61,997 bases of DNA from a virus, in the IMG/VR virus record IMGVR_UViG_3300035661_000067, positions 1 to 61,997 of that record. One strand, written 5' to 3'. This document shows, piece after piece, positions 47,493-55,063 of the stretch (position 1 is its first letter; every line of letters starts with the position of its first letter). The notes beneath the pieces were generated by a model. That model was not told the origin of the DNA. It worked only from the letters and a program-made list of their open reading frames with translations, and did no database searches. The translations under genes and the position numbers were made by a program.

Positions 47493-47767
47493 TTGCCCTT
47501 CCCCCGGCTCCGCCGCTGCTTGCGCTTGCCGTCGCGCCGCACAAAGACGGTGGACAGGTCAAACTCCACCTCGGGAGGCATTGGGGCCTGTATCGGCGAG
47601 CCAAGCGCCACCCTGAACCATGCCTTGATGCGCTGCCAGCGGGTCGGCGGGGTTCTGATGAACCTCTTGCTGAAGTAGGATTTGCTCACCGTATCCATGG
47701 CGAGAGCCTTCGCCCATCGGTCGATGCCGGCCTGATCCCCGAATGGCTTGTGTTCCGGGTTCGTCAT
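47489..47767 (-). CDS. truncated paralogue of the capsid N-terminus
   Basis: Residues 8-37 (PFGDQAGIDRWAKALAMD, SKSYFSKRFI) align with capsid residues 7-36 (PFGDARAIKRWSSLLASD, SKQYFSKKFI) at roughly half identity and the same spacing, and VEFDLS echoes the capsid IQFDLS. The other residues are a basic tail (RRDGKRKQRRSRGKGK). Only the N-terminal arm region of the N4-gp56 fold is present, so it cannot form a capsomer. The ATG at 47767 overlaps the previous stop, and an ATGA overlap follows at the end, so it is a coupled gene, not debris. Confidence 0.7.
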   Translation of the reverse strand: MTNPEHKPFGDQAGIDRWAKALAMDTVSKSYFSKRFIRTPPTRWQRIKAWFRVALGSPIQAPMPPEVEFDLSTVFVRRDGKRKQRRSRGKGK

Positions 47768-48021
47768 GCTTTTGCTCCTTCGGAAAGCCACCCTTGGACG
47801 GTGGCGATGTCTGCTTCGGTCAGGAACATTTCGCGCGCCGAGGCGGCCATCGGCTGGCCTTTCCCGGTGATCTCCATCATCTGCGCCTTGTTGCAGTTGC
47901 GCTTGATGATGTGCGCTGGGTCGCCGGTCAGGGACGCGAAGTCCCATTGCACCTCAAGGGTGCGATCTTCCTGGTTCACGCGGGCGGTGAAAGCCTTGTT
48001 GATGGTCGGGATGATGCTCAT
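47764..48021 (-). CDS. small hypothetical protein
   Basis: The 85 residues have a beta start (NKAFTARVNQEDRTLEVQWDF) and a helical C-terminal half. It is overlapped by four bases by TerL upstream and by the capsid-arm paralogue downstream. Unknown function. Confidence 0.5.
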   Translation of the reverse strand: MSIIPTINKAFTARVNQEDRTLEVQWDFASLTGDPAHIIKRNCNKAQMMEITGKGQPMAASAREMFLTEADIATVQGWLSEGAKA

Positions 48022-49682
48022 AGGACGGACGCTCCAAGGTGGCGGGTTTTGCGGCGGGTGGGGCGCTGCTGGAAGTCCAGAAGCGATGGCTCAAAGCCTT
48101 GCGCGCACTGGCGGATGCTGTCGGCGGCCTCGGTGTGGGGGCTGTCGTGGTCATGCTCGTCGGACCAGACGCCAAGCCGGGTGTTCCACTTCTTCTTGTA
48201 AGCCTGGAGGTGGGTGAGCCCGGCCTCGCAGCCCTTGGCGTCGAACCAATATTGCGAGAACTGGTTGCGGACCATGGTGATGCCATGCGTCAGGGTGTCC
48301 ACGCGCGGCACGATGTGGAACTGCCAGTCAGGGGCCAGCGATTGCAGTGCGTCGAGGGGCCTGCCGACCTTGTATTCAAGCTGGCGCTCGTGGTTGGCGT
48401 CGTGCGGGAGAAACATGCCGCCGAAGAGATAGCCCGTCTCGCGCAGGGTGCGGACATACCACTCGTAGCCATGCCCCCAATTCTCGATGAAGCCGATGAA
48501 CCTGTGCTGGGTGCCGACATACTGGTGCAGCCAGATCGCGGTTCCATCGCCCGAGCCGATGTCCCAGAACGTGTTGACCCGGATCGAGGGGATGTGCGGC
48601 ACGATACCAATCCGTCCGGCCATGCGGGATTGGGCAAGCTGGACAGCATACCATGTGCCTTCGGTCGATTTCTGCCAGCACTCGGCGGGGGTCGAGGGAT
48701 ATTCTCGCCACATCTTCTCCACGTCGCCCGAGAAGTCATTGTCGCGCATCGACACGTAGTAGGCGCGCTGCCAGAGGTCGAGGTGAACGTTCATGGTCGC
48801 CTCGACGGTGGCGAAGTAGGCATGATCGGCGTCGGTCATCGACACATGTGCCGGGTTCGTCCGGTAGTTGGGCTCGATGAACCACGGATAGAACTTGAAC
48901 GCCCATTCCTTCTGCCCAAGCTGGCGCGGCGCGGCCTGCAAGGACTGGTGCAGCACCTCGGCGCGGTGCGCGATGTCGTAGAACGCGCCCTCTTGCCCCT
49001 CGGCGGTCGATTCAATGACGGCGATCTGGTTCTGAGGCACGGCAGGCAGGGAGCCGGTGATGATCTCCACGGCCTTCTGAGGGAACTTCGCGGCGATCTT
49101 GCCCATTTCGCTGATATGCAGCCGGTGGATGGTGCCGGAGCGCATCGAGGTCGCCACGCGGATGCTGGAGTTGTTGTGCGCCCAGAGCAATTCCTTGGTG
49201 GTCTTGCGCCCGAGTGGCGTCATAGCCTGGAGGAAGTCGGGCAGATGCTCGTAGGCGAACAGCACCTTGTCTCGCAGGATTTCAGCGGCGGGGTCCATGT
49301 GATGGGCGATGATCCCGACACGCTGGTTGGCGTTGAAGAGCGCATGGTCTGTCCAGCACAGCGCAATGGCGGTCGTGAATCCAAGCTGCCGGGCCTTGAG
49401 TATCACCGTGCGGTTGTGGAGATTGGTCAGGAAGTCCTGTTGCGCGGCGTTCGGCACGAAGGGCGCGATGGTGCCCGGGTCTCCGTCATCCTCACCCTTG
49501 ATGAGGATCTGATAGAGCCAGCCTGAGCCCAGCCGCCACTCGACACTGCCGAGGCAGTCGGTGATGTCCTGCTCGCTGGATGGGATGAAGTGCGCCGCGA
49601 CATCAGTGACTGGGAAGACCGAGGGAAGCACCAGCTTCGCGCCCGCCTTGCCAGTGATTGCACCGAGGCCAGACATCAGCAT
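48018..49682 (-). CDS. terminase large subunit
   Basis: In this 554-residue ATPase-nuclease, the Walker A variant KARQLGFTT is at residues 96-104, Walker B HISEM at 189-193, and the coupling motif ESTAEG at 224-229. The nuclease part begins TFWDIGSGDG with acidic Asp374 and Asp379. It pumps DNA into the prohead through the portal and cuts it. GGAG lies six bases before the ATG. Confidence 0.93.
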   Translation of the reverse strand: MLMSGLGAITGKAGAKLVLPSVFPVTDVAAHFIPSSEQDITDCLGSVEWRLGSGWLYQILIKGEDDGDPGTIAPFVPNAAQQDFLTNLHNRTVILKARQLGFTTAIALCWTDHALFNANQRVGIIAHHMDPAAEILRDKVLFAYEHLPDFLQAMTPLGRKTTKELLWAHNNSSIRVATSMRSGTIHRLHISEMGKIAAKFPQKAVEIITGSLPAVPQNQIAVIESTAEGQEGAFYDIAHRAEVLHQSLQAAPRQLGQKEWAFKFYPWFIEPNYRTNPAHVSMTDADHAYFATVEATMNVHLDLWQRAYYVSMRDNDFSGDVEKMWREYPSTPAECWQKSTEGTWYAVQLAQSRMAGRIGIVPHIPSIRVNTFWDIGSGDGTAIWLHQYVGTQHRFIGFIENWGHGYEWYVRTLRETGYLFGGMFLPHDANHERQLEYKVGRPLDALQSLAPDWQFHIVPRVDTLTHGITMVRNQFSQYWFDAKGCEAGLTHLQAYKKKWNTRLGVWSDEHDHDSPHTEAADSIRQCAQGFEPSLLDFQQRPTRRKTRHLGASVL

Positions 49683-49685
49683 GCA

Positions 49686-50327
49686 TTACTCCGCCGCATC
49701 GAGGGTTCGGTCGGGGTTAACGATCCGTATCGGTGGCCGGCCAGAGCCCAGCGGGCCCATGATCCGCACGGGAAGCGCAGAGCCGCGCGCCAAGAGTTCG
49801 CGGAAGGCATCGGCCAGCGGGTTCGGAGGCACGTTGTTCGGGCCTTCCTTGAAAAGCCCGAGGTGTTTGCCCAGCAGTTCGAGGGCCTTCATCTGGTCGT
49901 AGGGCTTGATCTTGACCTTCTTGACGGTCCTCGCCTCATCGCCCACGCCTTCGATGTAAGTTTCGATGGTGACTTCGGCCAGGGTGTCGATCTGCGCTGG
50001 GGTGACGTTCGCGGTATTCACGCAGAGATCACCACCCTCATTCACCGACACGAAGGCAGACATGCCGGTGAAGGCCAAGAGGCTCAGCCGGTCCACGATG
50101 TCATCGACGGTCTTGACGTGACGGCGCTTCGCATCGCCGAGTCCGGCCTGCAGGGCCGCCGCCACATTATCCTTGCTCATCAAGCGGCTCGCGTTTTGGG
50201 CTGCTCCTGTCGGGGAATAGCCCGCTGCGATGTAAGCCTGGGTCTGGTTCTTACCTTCGATGACGGCCTCAACGAAGAGGCGCTCGCGGACAGTCAGCTT
50301 GATGTTGTCCGCCATGAAAAGGCCCAC
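49686..50327 (-). CDS. terminase small subunit
   Basis: The 213 residues match the TerS family: LTVRERLFVEAVIEGKNQTQAYIAAGYSPTGAAQNASRLMSKDNV, a helix-turn-helix for DNA recognition, then helical oligomerisation segments. The GTG start at 50327 follows AAGGA; an ATG four codons later is the alternative. The stop is followed three bases later by the TerL ATG. Confidence 0.9.
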   Translation of the reverse strand: MGLFMADNIKLTVRERLFVEAVIEGKNQTQAYIAAGYSPTGAAQNASRLMSKDNVAAALQAGLGDAKRRHVKTVDDIVDRLSLLAFTGMSAFVSVNEGGDLCVNTANVTPAQIDTLAEVTIETYIEGVGDEARTVKKVKIKPYDQMKALELLGKHLGLFKEGPNNVPPNPLADAFRELLARGSALPVRIMGPLGSGRPPIRIVNPDRTLDAAE

Positions 50328-50349
50328 AATCCTTGGGGAAATTGCGGGC
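50322..50349 (-). promoter_or_regulatory. hairpin enclosing the TerS ribosome site
   Basis: Arms GCCCACAAT (50322-50330) and ATTGCGGGC (50341-50349) pair at eight of nine positions. The ten-base loop holds the AAGG ribosome site, and the GTG start lies in the stem. This could regulate translation of the terminase genes, perhaps by TerS or the CsrA-like protein. Confidence 0.4.
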
Positions 50350-50350
50350 C

Positions 50351-50379
50351 AGTATCCGTCATGATGTGCGTTCGCGCAA
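50351..50379 (-). promoter_or_regulatory. candidate promoter for the packaging/structural genes
   Basis: On the minus strand TTGCGC (50374-50379) and GATACT (50351-50356) are spaced by 17 bases. The -10 box has four of six consensus bases. It lies directly upstream of TerS in a 140-base non-coding gap, where a late promoter is expected. No other better match is seen in the gap. Confidence 0.4.
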
Positions 50380-50467
50380 GGTGGTGCGTTGTGCGTTCCG
50401 GGTTCGTCTATATGTGGCGCGACGAATATCCGCGGTCGGTTATCTTCGCGGGCCGAAAACTATAAGG

Positions 50468-50749
50468 TCAGTCCTCCAATGGGCTGATGGGTTTGGCGAG
50501 GCTCGGTCCGGGCCTGCGGCCCGTCTTCTTCTCCTCCAGGATCGCCAGATAGGATTGGTGGATGTTCGCCATCACGGGGTCGGGCTCGAAGTCATCCTTG
50601 CCGGTCCACGCTTCCAGCTTGCTGATGATCTTCTTCGCCATGAACAGCCCTGAGGTGTTGCCATCGCGCGCCTCGCTATTCTCGTGGTCCTGCACGATAT
50701 GGCGCAGCACCTCCCATTCCCGCTTGGTCAGCTTGATGTGACGGGCCAT
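50468..50749 (-). CDS. small HTH-like hypothetical protein
   Basis: The 93 residues begin MARHIKLTKREWEVLRHIVQDHEN, resembling the first helices of winged-helix proteins, and end in a basic tail. The ATG at 50749 is two bases from the previous stop. It may be a DNA-binding regulator placed just before the packaging promoter, but the fold is uncertain. Confidence 0.5.
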   Translation of the reverse strand: MARHIKLTKREWEVLRHIVQDHENSEARDGNTSGLFMAKKIISKLEAWTGKDDFEPDPVMANIHQSYLAILEEKKTGRRPGPSLAKPISPLED

Positions 50750-50750
50750 G

Positions 50751-51179
50751 TCAGTTCTCCTCCAGAACGGCTGTCCGCAGTGCTGCGAAGGCGGGCCATC
50801 GCTTGATCCCGGGCTTGGCAGGGTTGCACCAGCCAGCGCCAGTGTTCGGGCTGACGCCAAGGCTCTCCCATGCCTGCGCGCGGCTGCGGAAGCCCTTCTT
50901 GAAGCACAGCGCGTCGATCAGGACCGAGGTATCATCCGATGTGATCTCCTGGTCGATGCGTGGCTCCAGTTTCTTGAGGTAGCCGGTGGTGAAGGCGGCG
51001 CTGCGCTTCATTCGCTCGGCCAGAGTCTCGCTCTCCATGCCGAACAAGTCCCAGCCCTGCTCGATGTCCTTCCGCATCGCCACGGCTCCCAGCCCCCGGG
51101 CGCGGTCGGGCTCGCGGGTCATGGCCTCCCGCAGCAGCATGGCCTGATAGATCAACGTCTCGCCGATGGTCATCATCAC
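50751..51179 (-). CDS. hypothetical helical protein
   Basis: The 142 residues are mostly helical (ETLIYQAMLLREAMTREPDRARGL, AERMKRSAAFTTGYLKKLEPRID). Three alternative starts (GTG, ATG, ATG) overlap the preceding TGA. Possibly a DNA-binding accessory protein; nothing specific recognised. Confidence 0.5.
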   Translation of the reverse strand: MMMTIGETLIYQAMLLREAMTREPDRARGLGAVAMRKDIEQGWDLFGMESETLAERMKRSAAFTTGYLKKLEPRIDQEITSDDTSVLIDALCFKKGFRSRAQAWESLGVSPNTGAGWCNPAKPGIKRWPAFAALRTAVLEEN

Positions 51180-52105
51180 ACGCCCTCCAGCATGTCTTGA
51201 GCCTCGTCGCGGCTGATCGGCATGAGGTTAGATCGCTCACATGCGGCAGTCATCGCCCATTGGGCCATCTGCGCGGCCCCTTCGGTCTGGGTGTCGCCGG
51301 TCCCGGGGATCAGCCCCGTGGCGCGCTCTTCCATCAGAGCGTCGAGGGTATCCCACGCCCAGCGCGGGGCATAGCGGCTGATGATCTCGCTGTCGTGCAG
51401 CTTTTCCTCACGGGCGCGCTCTTCGTCCACTGCATCCCACAGATCTTCCGGGGTCATACCGGCCTCTTGGGCCTTGCAATAGGCTTGCATCGCCAGCCAG
51501 ACGGCCTCTTTCGCCGGGTCGAGGGTGCGGGGTGGGCCGCCATTGGTGGGCATGATGCGCGCAAGCGAATCGCGGATGGCGGCGTTCATCGCGGCCTGCT
51601 TATCGTTCAGGGTGTCGGCCACGATCTTGCTCATCGGGCGCTCGGGCTCGGGTGGGGCTCCAGCGTTGGGCAGGTTCTGCCATGTGCGGACCTGCTCGCC
51701 CTCGGGGCCAAGCCAATCGCTGCCCTCGGGGCTGTTGTTCTTGCCGCACTTCGGGCAGTCATCGTCGCATTGCGCGGACCAGTCATCGGACCATGCCGTG
51801 CCACAGTCTCCGCAGACGTAGTTGTTCGACCAGACACAGGGGTTGCCGTCGCCATCGACGTTGAGGTTGTCGAAGCCGGGTTGGTCCGCCAGATCTGCGC
51901 GCGTCTCGGGCCGGAAGGCTTCTTCGATGATGATGGGTTCCGGGGCGCGGCGTTTCACGGTGCGAGCCGGCGACGGGACAGGGGCCTCGGAAGGCGGCGG
52001 CGCGCCTGCGATTGCGCCCATCTGGGCCTTGAGGCGGGCGAGGTCGGCGGCGTGGTCCCGCTCGGCTTGGGCGATTTCTTCGGGGGTCAGGGTGATCTTG
52101 GCCAT
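51176..52105 (-). CDS. zinc-ribbon hypothetical protein
   Basis: This 309-residue protein has a charged helical start, the linker PPPSEAPVPSPARTVKRR, a zinc ribbon CGDCGTAWSDDW ... CDDDCPKCGKNN, and a helical C-terminal half (EAVWLAMQAYCKAQEAGMTPEDLWDAV). The start at 52105 is used because GAGGAA precedes it; longer starts at 52138 and 52171 exist. Function unknown. Confidence 0.55.
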   Translation of the reverse strand: MAKITLTPEEIAQAERDHAADLARLKAQMGAIAGAPPPSEAPVPSPARTVKRRAPEPIIIEEAFRPETRADLADQPGFDNLNVDGDGNPCVWSNNYVCGDCGTAWSDDWSAQCDDDCPKCGKNNSPEGSDWLGPEGEQVRTWQNLPNAGAPPEPERPMSKIVADTLNDKQAAMNAAIRDSLARIMPTNGGPPRTLDPAKEAVWLAMQAYCKAQEAGMTPEDLWDAVDEERAREEKLHDSEIISRYAPRWAWDTLDALMEERATGLIPGTGDTQTEGAAQMAQWAMTAACERSNLMPISRDEAQDMLEGV

Positions 52106-52118
52106 TTCTTCCTCTGGG

Positions 52119-52436
52119 TTATCGCTCAAGGGGGCCATCGGCCCATCCCATCGCGCGGTGGATCGCGTCACGATAGCGGAACAGGTGGTGTATCGCTATG
52201 CCTTGGTCCTCGGCCCTGCTCATCTTCGGGACCATGAGCCAAAGCCCGTTTGCCGATGTCTCGGCGAGGCTTTCGGCGACGAGGCGCATGGAATACGCGC
52301 TGTCTTGGTAGGCGAAGGTGATCGCGATAGGGCTGTCCCATGTCATATGGGGGCTGGCCCGCCATGTCGGGGCGAAGCTGACCATGCCGGTCGGCGTTGC
52401 CAAGACGTAGAGGGCGGGCCAGCGGTGAAGCATCAC
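52119..52436 (-). CDS. hypothetical protein
   Basis: The 105 residues are of unknown function, beta-like at the start (LYVLATPTGMVSFAPTW, PIAITFAYQDSAYSMRLVAESLA) and helical at the end. A four-base overlap with the upstream gene supports coupling. Confidence 0.45.
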   Translation of the reverse strand: MMLHRWPALYVLATPTGMVSFAPTWRASPHMTWDSPIAITFAYQDSAYSMRLVAESLAETSANGLWLMVPKMSRAEDQGIAIHHLFRYRDAIHRAMGWADGPLER

Positions 52437-53071
52437 GCCCTCGGCTTGAGGTCCGGCAGGACGAATAGCCTTCCATAGACACTGATGGTCAGGTCGGTCA
52501 GTTCATATTCCGGCCCCAGCATGGCATGCATGGCCTCCACCAGCGATGCCGGGATCACCATGGGCGGCCCCACAGGCAAATCCGGACCAGCGGCGCGATA
52601 GGTGTCGGCGGCGAGGGACCGGATCACCTCGCGCACCACGGTCACGCAGGCTTTCAGCCGGTCGATCTCCTTGTTGCTCGTCTCAAGGTCGCGCTCGCGG
52701 TTCTTGCCCTCGGCCAGCAGGGCCTGGGTCATGCCCTCCAGCTTGCGCGACATGTCGGCAGTGGTTTCGCGCTCCCGCCTAAGGGTTCCCACGGTCCAAT
52801 TCAGGTCGCGGTGAAGCGCGCCAATCCTGCCATCGCGCTCGATGATCGCGCTGGCCTGCAGTGCGTTTGTGGCATGAAGGGCCTCCAGTTCGCCCTTTAG
52901 GTTGACGATCAGCACGGCCTGCCGGCTGATTTGGTCCCGCAGCTTCATCGCCTTGGCCTTGCGGCGCTGCTTCTTCGCGGCCTTCTTGGCTCGCGCGTTT
53001 GCGGCGATTTGGGCTTCTTCGTCGGCGGTCAGTTCTTCCTGATCGCGGATGTAGTCTTCAAGGTTGCTCAT
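52433..53071 (-). CDS. coiled-coil hypothetical protein
   Basis: The 212 residues begin SNLEDYIRDQEELTADEEAQ, then a Lys/Arg/Ala-rich segment (KKAAKKQRRKAKAMKLRDQI) and a long coiled coil to about residue 145. The end is beta-like (LTDLTISVYGRLFVLPDL). AAGGAC before the ATG at 53071 decides the start. A parS-like palindrome lies 18-31 bases upstream. Confidence 0.55.
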   Translation of the reverse strand: MSNLEDYIRDQEELTADEEAQIAANARAKKAAKKQRRKAKAMKLRDQISRQAVLIVNLKGELEALHATNALQASAIIERDGRIGALHRDLNWTVGTLRRERETTADMSRKLEGMTQALLAEGKNRERDLETSNKEIDRLKACVTVVREVIRSLAADTYRAAGPDLPVGPPMVIPASLVEAMHAMLGPEYELTDLTISVYGRLFVLPDLKPRA

Positions 53072-53330
53072 GGTCTTTGTCCTTCTGGGTTTCACGTGAA
53101 ACATAGCGGTAGATCGCCACGACAATGTGGCGGGTTTCGCGCTTGGGCTTGGGCTGCCAAGATATACCGGGCTGATCCTTCGGTAGTTGGCGCACGGGCA
53201 AGTCGATGGTGCCCTGCAGCGTTTTCACTAGGTCGATGTCGCCCTTCCGGTGGAGGCGCAGATAATGCTCCAGCTCGCGGTCGGCCTCGGCTTGGGTGTC
53301 GTAGGCCGACACGACCTTGATCTGGGTCAC
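53058..53330 (-). CDS. small hypothetical protein (parS-like site in its 3' end)
   Basis: This 90-residue protein starts at GTG 53330, overlapping the previous stop (GTGA). It contains KVVSAYDTQAEADRELEHYLRLHRKGD, an amphipathic helix, and a basic end (RHIVVAIYRYVSRETQKDKDHEQP). The residues YVSRET are encoded by the palindrome at 53089-53102. Function unknown. Confidence 0.5.
   Translation of the reverse strand: MTQIKVVSAYDTQAEADRELEHYLRLHRKGDIDLVKTLQGTIDLPVRQLPKDQPGISWQPKPKRETRHIVVAIYRYVSRETQKDKDHEQP
53088..53103. promoter_or_regulatory. parS-like palindrome (ParB-binding site)
   Basis: The 14-bp perfect palindrome GTTTCACGTGAAAC (53089-53102), flanked by G and A, matches the chromosomal parS consensus TGTTTCACGTGAAACA at 15 of 16 positions. 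parS is bound by host ParB, which then spreads as a CTP clamp. The phage has no normal ParB gene in this window. Confidence 0.6.
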
Positions 53331-53776
53331 AGCGTCACCTCGAACCGGTGAAGGCTGAACCATGTTTCGGCGGGATCGGTGAAGCTGTAGAAGTCTTGGG
53401 CGGCGGCGGCAAACCCATGCGGCATGGTAGACCAATCGCGCTTCCAGTTGCGCCCCAGCCACGCCAGACCGGCAAGATGCGCTTGCTCTTCCGAGGTATA
53501 GGGCTCGGACACAGCGCCATCGTCGCCGCAGGACATGAGAATCCAGATCGTGCGGCGGGTCGGGTGCGCCTCGCGCCACGCATGGACGAAGCTGCCCAGC
53601 CAGTTGATGTGCTGGAAATTGCAGTCCTCGCGGGGGATGAGATACATCAGCAGGTCGAGGGCATGCTTGGCCGGGTAGTTGGTGGCCTGCAGGAATGCGC
53701 CGTAGGCCGCGCACAGATCCATGGGGATCATGCCGTCCAGTTCGGCGGCGGGTGGAAACTCGTAGATGTGGTTCAT
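53327..53776 (-). CDS. hypothetical protein
   Basis: This 149-residue protein is rich in aromatic residues (FQHINWLGSFVHAWREAHP, LAGLAWLGRNWKRDWSTM). No family recognised. It is coupled on both sides by short overlaps (ATGA, GTGA). Confidence 0.5.
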   Translation of the reverse strand: MNHIYEFPPAAELDGMIPMDLCAAYGAFLQATNYPAKHALDLLMYLIPREDCNFQHINWLGSFVHAWREAHPTRRTIWILMSCGDDGAVSEPYTSEEQAHLAGLAWLGRNWKRDWSTMPHGFAAAAQDFYSFTDPAETWFSLHRFEVTL

Positions 53777-53874
53777 TTCTTGGCTCCCTGGCGGGCGGCG
53801 CGCATATCAGAGCGATATGCGGCCAAGGTGAGGATCGCGGCGAAGTAGCCACAGATGAGGTGTTCGAGGGTCAT
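53773..53874 (-). CDS. 33-residue putative membrane peptide
   Basis: The ORF reads MTLEHLICGYFAAILTLAAY and 13 further residues with a basic end (RSDMRAARQGAKK). The hydrophobic stretch fits one short membrane helix. ATGA overlaps on both sides are the best evidence that it is translated. Confidence 0.5.
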   Translation of the reverse strand: MTLEHLICGYFAAILTLAAYRSDMRAARQGAKK

Positions 53875-53996
53875 CCGGCCCGCTCCTGCTCTTGCTCGTG
53901 CCGAAGCGCGGCCAAGACGCTGTTGGCGTCGGCCAGTTCGGCCAGTTCGGCCAGTTCGGCCAGCGCGTCGATGATGCGCTCGATGCGGGCGGTCAT
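53871..53996 (-). CDS. 41-residue helical peptide with LAE repeats
   Basis: The peptide is MTARIERIIDALAELAELAE followed by LADANSVLAALRHEQEQERAG, an amphipathic helix. The LAE units are encoded by a 9-bp tandem repeat GGCCAGTTC (three exact copies, 53931-53957). The ATG at 53996 is chosen as the one adjacent to the previous stop; a longer start at 54113 overlaps the neighbour. Confidence 0.45.
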   Translation of the reverse strand: MTARIERIIDALAELAELAELADANSVLAALRHEQEQERAG

Positions 53997-53997
53997 G

Positions 53998-54558
53998 TCA
54001 GCCCCCCACCGAGAAGGGCATGCAGCAGACCCAGCCATCCTCGGGCTTCTCGTCGTCGTAGCTTTCGCCAATCTTCTCGATGTCGGCGTCGATGATCGCC
54101 AGCAGGCGGTCATGCTCGGCCATTGCCGCGGATTTCGTCGCCCAGAGGCTCACGTTCCGGCCCGGAATGTAGGGGTGGCAACCATCCACCATCCAGACGG
54201 TCGCGCCCTCCAGCGTCAGAACCTGCGCCACGGCGAAGTCGTTGGCCTTCTTCATCACGGCCTCGGTCCCCGGGTCGGTGGTGTAGTCGCTGATTACGCC
54301 CCACTCGTTGCCATGGACGAACATGACCCAGCCGAAGGGCTTCTTGCCGTCCTTGGTGTAGAAGTCGAAGAGGGTTTCGCCGGTCGCGGCCACCTCGGCC
54401 CGGATCGCCTCCGGGTCGGTCATGGGGTTTGCCGGGTCGCTGCCATCGCCGTAGGCATCCCGCACGTCGATCTGGCCACCATCGGCCAGCGCAGAGGCGA
54501 TCACGATGTCGATGATCCGGGCCTCAATGGGGTTCATCCAGTCGGGATAGCAGTTCAT
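53998..54558 (-). CDS. hypothetical protein
   Basis: The 186 residues begin MNCYPDWMNPIEARIIDIVI. They include GKKPFGWVMFVHGNEWGVISDYTTDP and AATGETLFDFYTKDG, an alpha-beta layout with no known motif. The start overlaps the previous stop by one base (TGATG). Confidence 0.5.
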   Translation of the reverse strand: MNCYPDWMNPIEARIIDIVIASALADGGQIDVRDAYGDGSDPANPMTDPEAIRAEVAATGETLFDFYTKDGKKPFGWVMFVHGNEWGVISDYTTDPGTEAVMKKANDFAVAQVLTLEGATVWMVDGCHPYIPGRNVSLWATKSAAMAEHDRLLAIIDADIEKIGESYDDEKPEDGWVCCMPFSVGG

Positions 54559-55058
54559 CAGAGAGCTCCACGGAACAGGGCCACGGCCTCGGCGCGCGGC
54601 AGGGTGTTGAGTATGATCAGGTGTGGATGGTTCTTGGCGACGGATGCGACCGCCGCGTCCACGGTGCTGCCCTTGGGTATGCCCCACTGGCGAACGCCCC
54701 TCTTGCCGGGCTCGACGGCAAGCGCGGCCTTGCGGCGGGCTTTGTCGAAGTCCTTGCCGATCATCCAGTCCTCCAGCAGCCCGGCGCAGACCATTTCGAG
54801 GTCATTGCTCAGCTTCCTGCCGTAGGCTTCGATGGGCGGAAGGGTCCGGCAGAACGAATCGGCGGCGTTGTAGATCGCCTGATCGGCCTTCCAGTCCTCG
54901 GGGGTCTTGCCCATGGGCCGGAAGCTGTCGCAGCCGCCGTGCCCATCATTGGACACGGTGCCGATCTTCTTGCCGTCGATGATGAGGAATGCGCTGTAGC
55001 ACGAGGTTTCCTCGCTCATGCGCTCCGAGTGTTCGATGCCGGTCAGTTCGATTTTCAT
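54558..55058 (-). CDS. hypothetical protein
   Basis: The 166 residues start MKIELTGIEHSERMSEETSCYSAFLIIDGKKIGTVSNDGHGG, a beta sheet with a possible ligand loop, then helices. No family recognised. The ATG at 55058 is six bases downstream of the previous stop; longer in-frame starts run into that gene. Confidence 0.5.
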   Translation of the reverse strand: MKIELTGIEHSERMSEETSCYSAFLIIDGKKIGTVSNDGHGGCDSFRPMGKTPEDWKADQAIYNAADSFCRTLPPIEAYGRKLSNDLEMVCAGLLEDWMIGKDFDKARRKAALAVEPGKRGVRQWGIPKGSTVDAAVASVAKNHPHLIILNTLPRAEAVALFRGAL

Positions 55059-55063
55059 GGTTT

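Noticed and set aside
48039-49526. 495-residue plus-strand ORF opposite TerL
   Set aside because: TerL motifs are intact on the minus strand; the opposite frame is a composition artefact.
53058-53852. 264-residue reading of the gene around 53330
   Set aside because: The first 174 residues lie antisense-like over the coupled neighbour gene; GTG 53330 with GTGA overlap is the better start.
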